NCBI GenBank assembly: GCA_037074705.1
Contig: CM073590.1
Coordinates: 4,524,001 to 4,588,000, forward strand
Source: Zhengitettix transpicula
Taxonomy: Eukaryota > Arthropoda > Insecta > Orthoptera > Tetrigidae
Length of the DNA stretch: 64,000 nt
Reading direction: 5' to 3'
Shown: one piece after another, positions 1 to 12,028 of the stretch
How positions within the stretch are numbered: position 1 is the stretch's first letter
Layout: every line of letters starts with the position of its first letter
Made by a program: the position numbers and the translations under genes
Notes under the pieces: model-generated
Told to the model about the DNA's origin: nothing
Databases searched by the model: none
Seen by the model: only the letters and a program-made list of their open reading frames with translations

Positions 1-2350
1 ATATTGACGTAAAATGGGTATAAATACCATAAATCTAATTAACCCTGAAAAAAAATTATTTTCCGCAAATATAGACCTTTTAACATGTTTGAAAATTTCC
101 AACCCCATCCTCTCCCGCCCCTGGGGGTTAAGTGGGCAATTGAATATCATTATTACATTTTGCGACACCCAGAAACCTGGGTTTGACTGCAATATTGGTT
201 TTGCTCGCGTTATTTATTTGTAATGCCCGTCCACCCTCACCCCTAAGAGTGCTCCTTTTCCATTATGTAAGGGGTTGAAACTATACTCAGATAACATCAG
301 TTAAAACACTATCTATCTCTTCGATCCCAAAAATGTTTATCTGCCTAAATATCTGCTGTTTTAGCATGTTTGAATATTTACAGCTCCTCTCCTAAGTGTG
401 CTTCCCTCTAATGCCGAAAAAGGTTAAATTTTACAAACAACATCGTTAGATATATTGTCAATGTCATTGACCTAGACAATTAATTATTTAATGCAAATGT
501 CGACCGTTTAACATGTTAGAAAACATCCACCCCCGTCCACCCCATCCACCCCAACCTTGGGGTTAAATGGCTAATTGAATTGTCATAATTGAACACGGCG
601 ACATCCATTACCTTTGGTTTGACTCCAATCTTGGTTGTATTCGCGTTATTTTCTTGTAATACCCCTCCACCCCTAACCCTACGGTGCTCCTTTCCCATTC
701 CGTAAGAGGTTGAAATTTTACTGACATACATTGGTACAAACATTATTAATCACTTTTTCCCCGAAAATATTTATCATACTCAAATATCAGCCGTGTTAGC
801 ATGTTTAAAGATATCCATCCCATCTATTCCTGCTTGAGGCACTGAACAACAACTTGAATATCACAATTAAACTCACTGACAACAATAACCCTGGATTTGA
901 GTCCAATCTCGATTGTGTTTGCACTATTTTTATATAAATCTACTCCACCCCCACCCTTAAGGGTGCTCCTCCCAAACCACGAGAGAGGTTAATATTAAAT
1001 ATATGGAACTTTTAGAGACATTTTATAAATATCAGTGAACCAGAAAAACATTTATTCGACGCAAATATCGACTGCTTATTATGTTTGAAAATTTCAACCC
1101 CCGTCCACCATTGCTCCTGGCGGTTAAAACACCAATTGATTGTCTTAATTAAACTCAGCGCCATCCATAATCATTGATTTGACTCTAATCTTGGTTGTAT
1201 TCGCATTATTTTCTTGTAACGCCCATCCACCCAAATCCTTAAGACTGCTCTCCTCCCAAGCCCAAAAGGGTTTGAAATTATACACGGAGAACATGTAGAG
1301 AAATTTAAAGAATCACACTGTTCCGGAATATATTTATTCGCCGCAAAAGTCGGCCGGTTAAAACGTTTGAAAATTTCTACCCTCGCCCACCACGGCTAGA
1401 CCTCCCACTTCCGCCCTATCCCACACGTTGCAAAGGTAGTCATAAATTAACACTGCGACATGCATTTCCTTGGATTTTACTTCAATCTCGTTTGTTTTTG
1501 CATTATTTTATTGTAACTCCCGTTTACCCCCACCCCTAGGCGTCCTCCCCTCTCATTCTAAAAGGAGTTGAAATTATACACAAACATCACCAGTAGAAAT
1601 ACTATCAATTCCATTAACCCCTGCCGAATATTAATTCCACACGATCATCAACCGGTTTGCATGTTTGAAAATTTACAACCCCTCCAACCCCTCGCTGGGA
1701 ATGTTAAACGGTAATTCTAATGTCATAATTAAACTTATTGGCATCCATAATACTTTGAATTGACTCTAATCTCGGTGGTATTCGCGTTATTTTCTTGTAA
1801 CGCCCGTCCACCCTTACCCTTAAGGGCGCATCCCTCCCAAACCCGAAAAGGGTTGAAATTAAACTCGGAGAACATGTAGGGAAATTTTATGAATATCATT
1901 GTTCTAGAAATATATTTATTTGATACAAAGTTCGGGTATTTTAAAAGTTCTACCTTCCGCCCAACCCTTCCTACCCAATCCTACAACCGCGCGTTGCCCA
2001 GATTGTCATAAATGAACTCAGCGACATCCATTACCTTTGATTTGACTCGAACCTCGGTATTTTTAGCGTTATTTACTTGTAACCGCCCTCCACCGCCACC
2101 CCTTAATGTGCTCAACCCTCGTGCCACAAGGGGTTAAAATTAATAAAAATCACATGTGTAGAAATACTATAAATCTAATTAACTCTGAAAAATATTTATG
2201 CAACGCAAATATCGGACATTTTAGCATGTTTGAAGATTTACACCACCGTCCAATCATGCTCCTGGGGGTGGTAGGCGTGTTACACCCGCACAATATTTGT
2301 TTCTCTGTCGCAAAGAAGACGTGTACGAAATTTGGTGAAAATGCTTCGAG
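1..2350. repeat. Degenerate tandem array, period about 283 bp, inside Helitron-like copy A
   Basis: One landmark (GCGTTATT or a close variant, then TTGTAA and a CCACC run) recurs near positions 207, 643, 921, 1203, 1500, 1784 and 2066. The intervals are 436, 278, 282, 297, 284 and 282. Each unit also carries a TTTAACATGTTTGAAAATTT-like segment, a C-rich CCACCCC segment, a TGTCATAATTAAAC segment and a GGGTTGAAATT segment. Units are well diverged from each other, so the array is old. The short ORFs overlapping it have no continuity from unit to unit and are not considered coding. Confidence 0.75.
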
Positions 2351-2437
2351 GGTGTAGATTTGTAAGCGGAACATCCCATATACATACCCACATGTATACA
2401 CACATAAATACCCGCATAAGGCAATTTTATATAATAG

Positions 2438-2510
2438 AAGCTATATATATAGCTTCTTTTTAGCTGGTTTTAAATAGTGTATATATACATATATATACAC
2501 TATTTAAAAC
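2438..2510. repeat. Two AT-rich palindromes in the Helitron-like unique region
   Basis: Positions 2438-2457 read GAAGCTATATATATAGCTTC, a perfect palindrome. Positions 2467-2510 form a second near-perfect palindrome with arms starting GTTTTAAATAGTGTATATA. The second is conserved at 31789-31828 in the inverted partner copy, so it belongs to the element rather than arising locally. Confidence 0.7.
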
Positions 2511-3760
2511 AATTACTAAATTTGTAGATATATAATTTTTCCATCTGAAAATAAACTATTTGGTGGTTGAAGCAATCAGCAGTTGGCAGCATAGTATAAA
2601 ATTAGTGCAAAACATTACGAAATACGCTTTATTTAATAGAAAAATATTAGTTTTTAACATTTAAGTATTGTTTTTATCATAATTCTATGTATCTTCCCGT
2701 GCGTATTGCAAGATATAATTTGGCAACATATTGGTCCATGATCCCGTGAAATATTTCACGTCAAAAGTCAAGTTATTTAAAAGAAATTTAATGCCATGGA
2801 TTGTATAACCTTTCATAATGAATTTTATTTATCACTCGATGTGGTATTGGTAGATTTAATTCTACTTATTATTCAATCGAAATATTTTTGCTCTGCTTCA
2901 TTTCTCATAAATTGTATATCTAGAACGTCGATCTCAAAAATGGAAAACAAATAACGCTATCCTAACCTAAAATTTTTGTGTCACGACACAAATTGCACGC
3001 AATAATTTGTTTACATTAATACAAATTTATAGAAATACGTTGCGTAAAGTACAATTAATTGTACTCTTATTTCAATATAAATGTTTAAATGTTCCTTTTC
3101 CTGTACATACCTTTGATTGAGAGTGCATTGATTGAATAACGACCATAAAAACTTTGGGAGTTCCGTACGTCATTTTGAATACTTTTATAGTTACAAACAC
3201 ATAATTCAGAAGACGTACGTTAGACAAATCTTATTATCTTCTGAAATATTATACAGGATACAATAGTACGTTATATTATGAAACTTTAAAATCTCGGCCG
3301 ACACATATTTGAATGTATTATAAGGCGCCATATTGGCTTTATTAAATATGGCGGCGTAATTAACTTTTCCAAATTAACTTTGGGCAAGGATGGTAAAGTG
3401 TTTCGTATTGTTTTTTATTACTATTCGATTCGATGGAGTATTACTGGAAAAAGTTATACATTTTATTCAATCAAAATATTTCTGCCTTATTTCATTACGA
3501 AATACAGAACTATATTTTTATGATGCGTATATGTCTTGCGAAGTTATGACGTCATCGTCTCGCCCAGTAATTTAACACTAATTCGAAACTTATTTCAACT
3601 ATAATTATTTCTACGTTTATTCTAGGGGTTTCTCACCCCCAAAGTATTGGTTCTCGATTTCGGCAGAATATATATACCAATTTTTGTTGAATTCTGTCCA
3701 CGCGATAAAATTTGTATAAGGAACATACAAATATACAAACACTCTGCTTTATTTATTAGA

Positions 3761-4135
3761 TAAAAATTATCATATAACTTACATTTATGTCATCAATGAA
3801 TATGTTTGTTCAAGTTGATTAATTTCCACTTACATTTTACCCATTGCCACCAAACACTTTCTAGTGTTTGAAACACTTAATTTATAAGCGTTTGCACATT
3901 TTAAACAACAATTTCGTTAAAGCACTTCATAGAAATAATACTCTCACGTCTGTATCACATCTATATCCGAAGTTTATAAAAACATCATTCCAGAGCATCA
4001 TAACATATTAATGTATTTATTACAAAGTGTCAATTATTTGAGCCATTGTCTAAAACTAGAGAATATTATGTTAGTTAAAAATTATATTACTTTGGGATTC
4101 ATGATATTTATATATTAAATTACCAATTTTTTCTC
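3761..4135. other. Unannotated AT-rich spacer
   Basis: This is the flank of Helitron-like copy A. It shows no similarity to the flank of copy B, so the repeat boundary at 3760 is real. A small palindrome AAACACTTTCTAGTGTTT lies near 3854. Nothing else was recognised. Confidence 0.5.
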
Positions 4136-4625
4136 CGTGGATGTTCAGTAGTCGTACATAAAATGGTCGATATTTTCGTCGAATGAAAATTATTCAGGGG
4201 TCAATGATGTTGATAGCGTTTCTCCCTATGTTGTTTGTGTATAAATTAAACCACGGCATAGAGGAGGAGCAACCGTAGGCGTGATGTAGATGGCGTAACA
4301 TAAAAATAAGGCAAAAACAACCGAGATTGGAGTCGAATCCGGGGTTATGGATTTCTCCGAGTTTAATAACATTCTACTCGCCGGTTAAGTTGCACTACTA
4401 CCCCTATGCGTGGAGGTGGTAGAGGAAAACAATGTGGGTATGTATTGTGTATGTTCCGTGTAGAAATCACAACCGTGGAGCAAATTTGACCGAATTTTGT
4501 ACACGTGTTCCTTTCGAACAGGAAACAAAAACTGTGGCGGTAAGACACGACCTTCCATCTTAAGGACCGGGGACAGGAGTAGAAATTTTCATACATGCTA
4601 TAACGGCCGATATTGGGTAATTATT
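4136..4625 (+). mobile_element. Fragment of the Helitron-like tandem-repeat family
   Basis: This carries the same unit landmarks as the right arm of the inverted repeat, in the same orientation. They include GGTCGATATTTTCGTCG, a GTTGTTTGTGTATAAATT segment, GCAAAAACAACCGAGATTGG, and an ACACGTGTTCCTTTCGAACAGG segment matching about 31970 in copy B. It spans just under two units. No termini are present, so it is a fragment or a relic of a separate insertion next to copy A. Confidence 0.6.
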
Positions 4626-5153
4626 GGAAAAATCATTGCTCAATTTGTACTATTCCTAATTTCAAACACTGTTTTAAGAACATTATGGCCAAAGATTGGC
4701 CTGAGATTAAATTTTAAAATATTTGGCTGGCAATAGTTATATATTATTGTCTCAATCAAGGACCTAGAAAGACATAAATTTAACATTAAACAACTTTTTA
4801 TTTGCGAGACTAACATTACAATATCCATATATATCTGTAACATTTACAGTGTCACAGATACTGCAAGTTTTGGAATTTCAGTATATTTACAGAACACTAT
4901 CTGATATAATTAATACTTAAAATCCTAATAAAAACACGGCAAATTATTCCAGAAATTTCTGATTATCTTTCAAGATTTTTTCCATAACAGATTAAAATTA
5001 AATTAAATTCCATTTACAGGTTAGGGCTACACTTAAATACACAGACTGCGTAATCTAAAGATTGTCACGTTAAAAATTATATTTATTAATCGAAATTTTC
5101 TACTGTTTGATTTTTATGAATCAAGGAATATAAAATTATAAAAAATTTGAATT
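4626..5153. other. Unannotated AT-rich spacer
   Basis: AT-rich sequence with many stops in all frames. No repeat shared with other parts of the window was recognised. Confidence 0.4.
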
Positions 5154-5393
5154 TTATACCGCCACGTCTCTGCGTGATTGGTTTGTGGTGGAATTAATTG
5201 TAGATTCTCTCAAGAGCGGTACGCTTTTGTTATAAACGGATCGCTGGGCACAGGTGCTGATTGATGTGAATTCGATGACCATATTGACTATGAGCACGGC
5301 AATGAAAGTGCGGTTAATCAGACCAGATGGGATTGGGTTTGGCGATAGCTGTTTAATCGCTATTGGATCGTCGCTACACGTAGCCCAAAACAC
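5154..5393 (-). other. Unrecognised 79-codon open frame, GC-richer than its surroundings
   Basis: A minus-strand frame encodes 79 residues rich in Ser, Thr, Asn and Ile, with a hydrophobic stretch around residues 30-45. I do not recognise a family. Base composition rises clearly above the flanking AT-rich DNA. Read on the minus strand, the open stretch is preceded by a T/G-rich run ending in GTGTAG and followed by GCGGTATAAA. These would be acceptable splice acceptor and donor contexts for an internal exon. That is only suggestive, since such sites occur often by chance. It could equally be part of an unrecognised repeat. Confidence 0.15.
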
Positions 5394-5959
5394 ACATAAA
5401 ATTATATGTTAAGTGTCTACAGTATGTATTCACTTAGCATGCATCGTATTTTACCAAATCTCGACATATATACGGAGTATATAGCGAAAATTTTGAGAAA
5501 GAACCATAAATTACGATTATACAATTATCACTCCATTATCTTGCACCCTTTCCTTAGATAACAGCTATTTAAAATAATTAATTATTGAAAGGATGAAACA
5601 GAGGGAAGTGTTAGAATTCCATTTTCTAAGTTCTTCATTATATTGGTAAATACAATCTGAGTTTGGTTATGATAAAAAATCATTTTTACCTTCCTACATT
5701 TATTTTCTGACAATTTATTCTTCTCAAGATTTGATGAAATTTCTCCAGTTAACTTTATTTATTATTATAGTTGTCTGAGGTTACAATAATTCTGCGTGTA
5801 ATTCGCTCTTTCTTCTACGACAGACGATAGAAAATAATTATTGGACACCATTCGCAAAAATTTCAAACCTGCAAATTTCGTCTAGCAAATTGAAGTTCTA
5901 CCAACCAGATTGTTAAATCGATGCATTTAAATTTGTTGACACATTATGGGATTAAGATT
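5394..5959. other. Unannotated AT-rich spacer
   Basis: No open frames of note and no repeat shared with the rest of the window were seen. Confidence 0.4.
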
Positions 5960-6360
5960 GCTTCATATATGAGGACGATTATAGATTTCCAGACGTAACC
6001 GAAGCCGTCCCTTGTTTGTCAGAGGCCACATACGGAAAATAGCGATATTGCAGGTCGCTTTGATTGCAGCATCAGTAACGTACGTAGCGATGACAGGCGT
6101 GGTTTCATGACTTTCATGGTGGGCGATGCGAGTAATTAACGCGCCTCTCAAAGGCCTATTATACCCACGGTGTTCGGAATTACCGCCGCTTGTATGTGAC
6201 GTCAGGACCAGTGGCGTAGCTTCTGCTTTCGATCGTGAAACCTCCTTAATGACTCCCGATTAAGAAGCATCCTGAGTGCATGCCTCGTAATTTTGTTTAC
6301 CGCACCCTTTACGACATCAATTAAAGGAACGTTTTCTGCCGTTTGGAAAGCTTGAATTTG
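5960..6360. other. GC-richer island of unknown nature
   Basis: About 400 bp of near-balanced composition within AT-rich DNA, with a 62-codon minus-strand frame at 5963-6151. I do not recognise the product, and no terminal repeats or target-site duplications are visible. It could be an unclassified repeat, a conserved noncoding element or a decayed exon. Confidence 0.15.
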
Positions 6361-7629
6361 TTCCCACAGTTTATAGCCCGCAGAGATTTACTTTCCAATA
6401 CTTCTCAACTATATTCATTAGAACATTCTCGACCCCTAAACGAATTAACCCTTAATACACAACGGAGAACTTCATTTGTAGATAGAAAATCATTATGATA
6501 TGGAATAAATGAAATTATAATTCATTACAATAAATATCAATTATTTACAGAAATTTAATAAAGTTATAATTAATACATCAGCAGCTAATCAGAACAGTAT
6601 TCACTGATTCCAGTATATAGTTAGCCTAACGTAAAATAGAAATCGATAAATTGGTACAAATCTCACCCTTCATTATGTGACCGTTTCTACTGAATAACTC
6701 ATATATTCTTATAACATTTAATCTACCACCGACTGTTTATCTGGATATAGATGCGACCCTTAGACTTTGGACTGATAGTATTACGAATTTCTGTCTGGCG
6801 GATAAACTATGATTCACATTCAATGAATATCTTCCTTCATCTCATGACACGTATTGGTTAACTAACTTCTTTTATCCTAAATAACTAATTATGGATGTTC
6901 TCTGTACCCATTTATAGATTATTTGTCTCCTACTGCGATATTATTTTCTCCTTCCATGTTGGGCATCGCACCCCGTCAGTCCGGTTGTCCAATCATGTCG
7001 ATTCCACAGATACAGCCCAGTGCTATTGACACAATTTGTGTTCATTCAACTCCCTGTTACAAGAATGTTATGATTTTTTTAACGTTCCTGGGGTCTGCCC
7101 GTTTTTAAATGCTTTCAACACTTTCTTGTCACAAGTGCCTCGGGCAACTAACATGTTTATAACTATAGCGGAGATTCTAATTGAGTACCGTTTAACCATT
7201 TATTTTATGCATTCTTCGTTTGACCCTTTATCTGCAACCTCATTATTTCCCCTTAAATATAAGTGCACAGAATTAAAGAAAATTATAATATTTAATTTAA
7301 GATATAAATTATAACGGAATTTTAAACAACGGATATAATATATGTACTCAAGATATCCTGCCTTAATTTCAGTTTTACTACACGCGTCAATTAATCGTAA
7401 TTATCAAGACGTTTTTGCTCAAATAACCCAACTGGATTGCTGCAAACTATTTGAAACAGGGGATTGTCGAGCAGTGACAGAAAATTAGTTGCAATTGCGT
7501 AGCGTGCATGAGGCGGAAAGACTTTTTACAAACATGCGGATAGTGATCTATCTGCAGAAAGGGCGATACGGCGCCAATAAGAGATCCCGCAATGAAGTAC
7601 CTTCTTCACGCGAAATTAAACATGGGTTC
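6361..7629. other. Unannotated stretch
   Basis: AT-rich sequence. A moderately C-rich part around 6920-7150 carries two overlapping short plus-strand frames with no recognisable product. No repeat shared within the window was found. Confidence 0.35.
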
Positions 7630-7767
7630 GTAAAATAGTCAATTTGACAAAATAACGAGATAATATAAATTCCACACGTTTCTGGAATTGTTGGTACTTT
7701 CGTCAGGTGATTGAAAACGCATGAGTACGACACAACCGCACAATCCAGGTGACGAGCTCAAAAGCAA
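7630..7767. mobile_element. Penelope-type terminal-repeat fragment
   Basis: The order of motifs matches the termini of the Penelope-like remnants elsewhere: a TAGTCAATTTGACAAAATAA segment, AATATAAATTCCACACGTTTC, a CTTTCGTCAGGTGA segment, then CGACACAACCGCACAATCC. It is one diverged arm without coding sequence. Assignment rests on shared motif order with 13293-13509, 28801-29030 and the 3' end of the coding copy at 15077-16133. Confidence 0.5.
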
Positions 7768-8934
7768 AACTAAAACGCAACGATAGTTTCAGCAATAACA
7801 ATAAGGGATCATAGCTACTGTTGATTTCATAGTATCAGTTTGTATGTTAGGTCTCTTTCACACAGCGATTCCGTATCTCCGAGTCACGTTATCTTTACAC
7901 GTCGCCTCCCCTTCCTTACCCTCCCTACCAAACTCTCACGCACTTGCCGCTTCTCCATTCTCATTTCGTCAGTCTCCCAGTCAACATTTTCCTTTTTCTT
8001 TTAAATTAAAGAGAAAATATGCGATTTGGAAACATTAGCTGTGTGTTATTTGGCTAGGAATACAGAGAAAATAAGAAACAGTGGGTATATCCCGTACCCA
8101 CGTGCATTCACTTTGTTGTTCAAAGAACTAATGGCTGGATGACCTTGTAACAGGGATAAAGATTACATGCCTCTTATTGTCGCCAATTGTTATAATAAAA
8201 TTCTTGATATAGACAAAAAACAAAATTAATAAACATAACTGAACACTCCTTATTCTCTCCTTTGTCCAATATCCTTTCGCAAGCTACCGTTTGGTGACCA
8301 CTGGTCTATGATTTAACGTTTCACATCATTTTATAAGTCTTGATGTGTCCGCGATCAGGGGGAATACAAAACAATGAACACATTTACAGATTATTCATAA
8401 TAACATAAATACTTAATATACTATTTAAATTTAATTAATTTTGTTCATTTATATTGTTTAATTTAATTTATTTGTTATATTCGGAGACAGTTCAGATGCA
8501 TCGATGAACTTTTATGACAACTCAGAGGAATGCCAAAGCCACACTCCAAAAACAACTGTAGTTTCTCGGAAAATGACGTTTGAATAAGAAAGGCTTTCCT
8601 GCAGTAGCACGGAGTGATAATATACTTTATTTTCGTAGTAATCATTGACAATGATTAAGTTTTAGTATCAAATACTTATCTTTTAATAATTAAATTATTG
8701 TCCTAAATGGATATTTTATGTGTAGTTTCTTTATCAAATTATTATATTTTAAAACAGGCATATTATATTTCAATATCAATGAGTTGCTTATGTAACGTGT
8801 TAAAAATAGATCCAAGCATCAACACGTTCGAAGTACGAAATTCAGATAGTTTTATTTATTTTAAATATTGTCAACATTATCAGAAATATTTATAGAAATT
8901 CAGGTAAAAACTTTTGATAAAATACATTAAAAAC
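7768..8934. other. Unannotated stretch with a pyrimidine-rich tract
   Basis: Positions 7880-8005 are strongly C/T-rich. The rest is AT-rich without recognisable elements. The 64-codon frame over the pyrimidine tract is compositional. Confidence 0.35.
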
Positions 8935-9500
8935 CTTTATTAGTCCTGGAATAAAATAATGTCAAACAGGAGCTTTCGACTTTTTGGAGCTACATTCATC
9001 TATTTTTATTTTCAGAGCTAATTAAAGGTTTTTAATTTGTTTTCTTATATATATGATACATATTTTATAAACAAAATGAAAAAAATAAATAATAGAACAA
9101 GGGCACAAGAATACTCAATGAGAATGTGGAGCGGAAGCGAGACTCAGATCCACAGACTCGCCGTGTGAACGTGCCTATCAGCCGCCTCCGGACCGCAGGT
9201 CCCGAGCGACTCATTTCTTGAATCGCAGGCGTGTCGACGACGTGACTCGCCGTGTGAACGGCACCCATAGCCGGTTTGATCCTTTAGAGAGAGGTTACTG
9301 ACTGGCACGGGATCGCCGCGTGAAAGGGGAATTAATTGCATTGATGTTGGATTTTTATGAAGCATTTCGGACATAATTCTGGAATAGTTCCTGGTGTCAA
9401 CGTCTACAATCTTAGCATTTTGCCAATCAAATGTATGGTTCGAATTTATTATATTGGAGACTAGCAATTGTTTATCACTGAGAATTATGATATTGGGCAT
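8935..9500 (-). mobile_element. Penelope-like retroelement 3' remnant with the end of a GIY-YIG domain
   Basis: On the minus strand, the frame beginning at 9500 contains SNIINSNHTFDWQNAKIVD followed by MSEMLHK and a RGDPVPVSNL tail. This order is typical of the end of the GIY-YIG endonuclease domain of Penelope-like elements. The plus-strand remnant at 15712-15915 has the equivalent segment. Downstream, the minus strand carries a GATGAATGTAGCTCC...CGAAAGCTC segment at about 9005-8970, typical of the 3' end of such elements. The catalytic GIY and YIG motifs lie upstream of what is preserved. The frame runs into a GC-rich insertion at about 9120-9285. Dead copy. Confidence 0.65.
9120..9285. repeat. 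GC-rich insertion with repeated CGCCGTGTGAACG motifs
   Basis: It interrupts the 3' part of the Penelope-like remnant. It contains CTCGCCGTGTGAACG twice, at about 9158 and 9246. A related CGCCGCGTGAAAGG lies just outside at about 9312. Such CACGGCG-type motifs are reminiscent of terminal repeats of some cut-and-paste elements, but no superfamily can be assigned. Confidence 0.35.
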
Positions 9501-11539
9501 ATTTTTCTTGATATGACTACTAAGTGGACAATTTGTTTAACCTATGTATCAGGAATTACAATTAGATTAAGGTATTTTGTAAACAAAACAATGTTCTCTA
9601 TAGGTGTCAAGTTCTGTAGCCTATTGACAGAAAACTTAGCACGGAGAGATATAAAGAAGAGTTGAATAAAGACATAGTAAAAAAATGTGACCGGTATATA
9701 AATACAAGAAAATGTTTAAATAGTTAGTGTCAGTTGTTTTAAATAAACGTTTGATTCACTTTAAAGTTTTGAGTTTCATTCCACTACATTATTTAGTTTT
9801 AGTGACTCTTTCAGAAAATATGTTGAATTTAACGTATTTACTTATTTAATGAACAATTTACGGTTCATAGTTTCAGTCATTTTCTGTGACGTGGAAACAT
9901 TTCCTTGTGGAATGCTTACTACAAACCGTTTGTCACCAGAGCAGCTCTTCGGTCGTTACAAGTTCCTATAAATTCTTACCTGCTGTAGAACGAAGTGACT
10001 AGGCTGCTTTATCTGGTAGAAAATCCAGTTCATAAATTTGAAAACTAGTTTATTAATTACAAATGTAACTGGAGCCTGCCCCTGACTCAACACACTTATA
10101 AAATGTATCATGTTCCCAAATAGCCAGCTATGAAAATCTCGGATTAACCGCGGAGAAACTAGGCGTAGGACAACGGTTCTAAAATTGCCTGCGCAACCGT
10201 GAAAAAGTGCTGAGATGGGGGTTACCATGACTGTGTCGTTTCAGTTCCGTAGTGGTGTTCCTCGTAGGACTTCACTGGCGCCTTTGCAGTGTCTCAGATG
10301 ATGTTCCTCGTAGATTATCTACAATCTCACAAGACTGACAGCTCCTCCGCTCTCAATCACTGTGTCCAACTGTTTTTCTATTGGTGTTTGTCTAAATTCG
10401 AGAACAAATCACAGGTCTAGTCCCAAATGACGTCGTCTACTAAGTTGGTGACGTCTGCACCAGAGGTTTCCGCCATTCTTCAGTCTGCTGGCACGGACAA
10501 CCCCTCGCTTTCTTATACAACACTGACCGTGTAAGAATACCCCGTCAGTCTGGCGCTAAGAATCATAAAAGTGTTTCCCGCTGGTGGTGGAATTACCAGC
10601 GAAAACATTCGAACCTAATGGTTGCTCATGCGACTTAAAGGATGACTCAAATATCAGAGTAAATTAATTAATAATCACTAATGACTAATAAAATGCGGTA
10701 CACCCTAAGCAATATTATAAATTCAGTTTTTTCAATTCAGCCACTTTGCCATGATGTTAATCTGAAGATCCTAAAAACATAAAAATAAACAAAAGACTTT
10801 TGTCTAATTCCAACTACCTCTTTCTTGTGAAAATCGAACATAATCAAGATCGTATCTTTTCTCTCCGAATTAACAAGAAATCAACAGGTCCACAGTTCAA
10901 ACATTAAATAAAATATATCATCCTATCTGCTTCAAGGTAGTATTCTAACCCCGCACAAAACTTTCTCTATATTCTTGTTCATGTTGTAAACGCGCTCCTA
11001 CCGCTTCTACAATGAAAACACAGCTGCCATTTGTGTGGCAGTAAAACATATCAGAACAGCCAGCGCTCTTTAAAAGTCCCTTACCCTGCGCAACCTCTCG
11101 CAGAAATCACCATACAGAATTAAAGAAAACATAGCTCCATATAAAATTCAAGAGGCTGCCCTGTGTTTTATATTGGCAAAAGTCTCTTTCCCGAGCTTAT
11201 ATCTTCAACAAACACCGCACGGACGAATAAAACGTACCCGTAATAGAGTTTTCAATAGCAGCTTATGATTGTAACATCTTCGAGAAAACTTTTCTCCGTT
11301 AGTATCCTTTTACTTGACATTAAACATATTGTCAATGGTGCATCTGACTGTCATATATGTTTAGTTCATAGTTTCAGTTCTTACATATATATCGTATCTG
11401 TGTATCTAAAATAATCAGTATCACTTTTCTTGTGGTATTGTATCTTGAATCGCTTAATTTACAGCCGTCTTGTATTTTAATTTTCGCCACCTCTGTCAAT
11501 ATCAGCTTTCTAGCTTGCAGTCAAATATGTCAGTCCTGC
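9501..11539. other. Unannotated stretch with a GC-richer core at about 10130-10620
   Basis: Around 9956-10228 the minus strand has a 90-codon frame with no recognisable family. Positions 10200-10600 are GC-richer than the surroundings and contain short repeated phrases such as GTTCCTCGTAG (about 10257 and 10303). No transposase or reverse-transcriptase motif was found on either strand. 10960-11330 is also mildly GC-rich without structure. Confidence 0.35.
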
Positions 11540-11800
11540 AAACCCCTCTCCCAGCATCTGAAGAGCGTAGGACAAGTAACAAATGCCCGACCTACCTGAA
11601 TCAGGTTTTTATTGGGTTTTCCCTGCATCATTTTTAGGCGAATTGTCGGGTAGGATCCTTAAACTACAGCCCTGGGTTATTAGTTAGCCCTTGGCTACCT
11701 TGACCTACCTATCCGCATCCATCCTTTCAGAACTTTTCCTATGATATAAGAGAGAAGTGACCACTACGTGATAACCTTACACGTAGACTGTCTACTTCAT
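11540..11800 (+). mobile_element. Family R interspersed repeat, 5'-truncated diverged copy
   Basis: This carries the family R order: GGACAAGTA, GCCCGACCTACCTG, a CAGGTTTTT segment, GGGTTTTCCCTGCAT, GGCGAATT, GGGTAGGATCCTTAAA, CCCTTGGCTACC, CTATGATATAAGAG and a GTGATAACC-like end. It is the most diverged of six copies in the window and lacks the upstream part seen at 48028-48535. Different 5' ends with a common 3' end point to a non-LTR retrotransposon 3' end or a SINE (inference). Confidence 0.6.
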
Positions 11801-12028
11801 TCTTCCAATTAAGTTATTTCACATTTAATCACTGATCCAACAACACCTAAGCGCAATCGTTTTGTAGGATAATCGTAATGTTTGAGGTGGGGGCTGAGGA
11901 TTTAATTTTAATAATAACACGAATTTATAATGAATTTTATATTGTCTTCACAAATTTATTGTGATATTTTGAATATCTACTTCTTTATTAGATTACTAAG
12001 GAGTGATGATTAATAAAATTAGAAATAT

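Larger units (their letters stand above)
1..3760 (-). mobile_element. Helitron-like element, copy A (cut by window start)
   Basis: This is the left arm of a long inverted repeat whose partner is 30582-34150. Read on the minus strand, it starts at 3760 with TCTAATAAATAAAGCAGAGTG directly after an A, the same start and flanking base as the partner. About 1.4 kb of AT-rich unique sequence follows (3760-2360), then a tandem array running off the window edge. Position 1 aligns with about 33420 of copy B, so roughly 730 bp of the 3' end lie outside the window. A 5' TC preceded by A, and a CTAG-like 3' end followed by T in the other copies, are Helitron hallmarks from established knowledge. I see no Rep or helicase coding sequence, so it would be non-autonomous. 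Assignment to Helitrons is inference; that it is a repeat is seen directly. Confidence 0.6.

Noticed and set aside
1..2350. CRISPR-like regular repeats
   Set aside because: The period of about 283 bp, diverged units and no short spacers are incompatible with a CRISPR array, and the DNA is eukaryotic.
2106..2401. Overlapping 83-codon frames on both strands and their mirror images at 31868-32172
   Set aside because: They fall in the Helitron-like repeat. They are open in both copies only because the copies are recent duplicates, and no known domain is present.
2955..2975. CCTAACCTAA resembling the insect telomere repeat
   Set aside because: Only two units, inside the Helitron-like element and mirrored in the other copy; not a telomeric array.
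9956..10228. 90-codon minus-strand frame as a gene
   Set aside because: No recognisable domain, no neighbouring exon-like frames, and adjacent sequence shows no coding signal.
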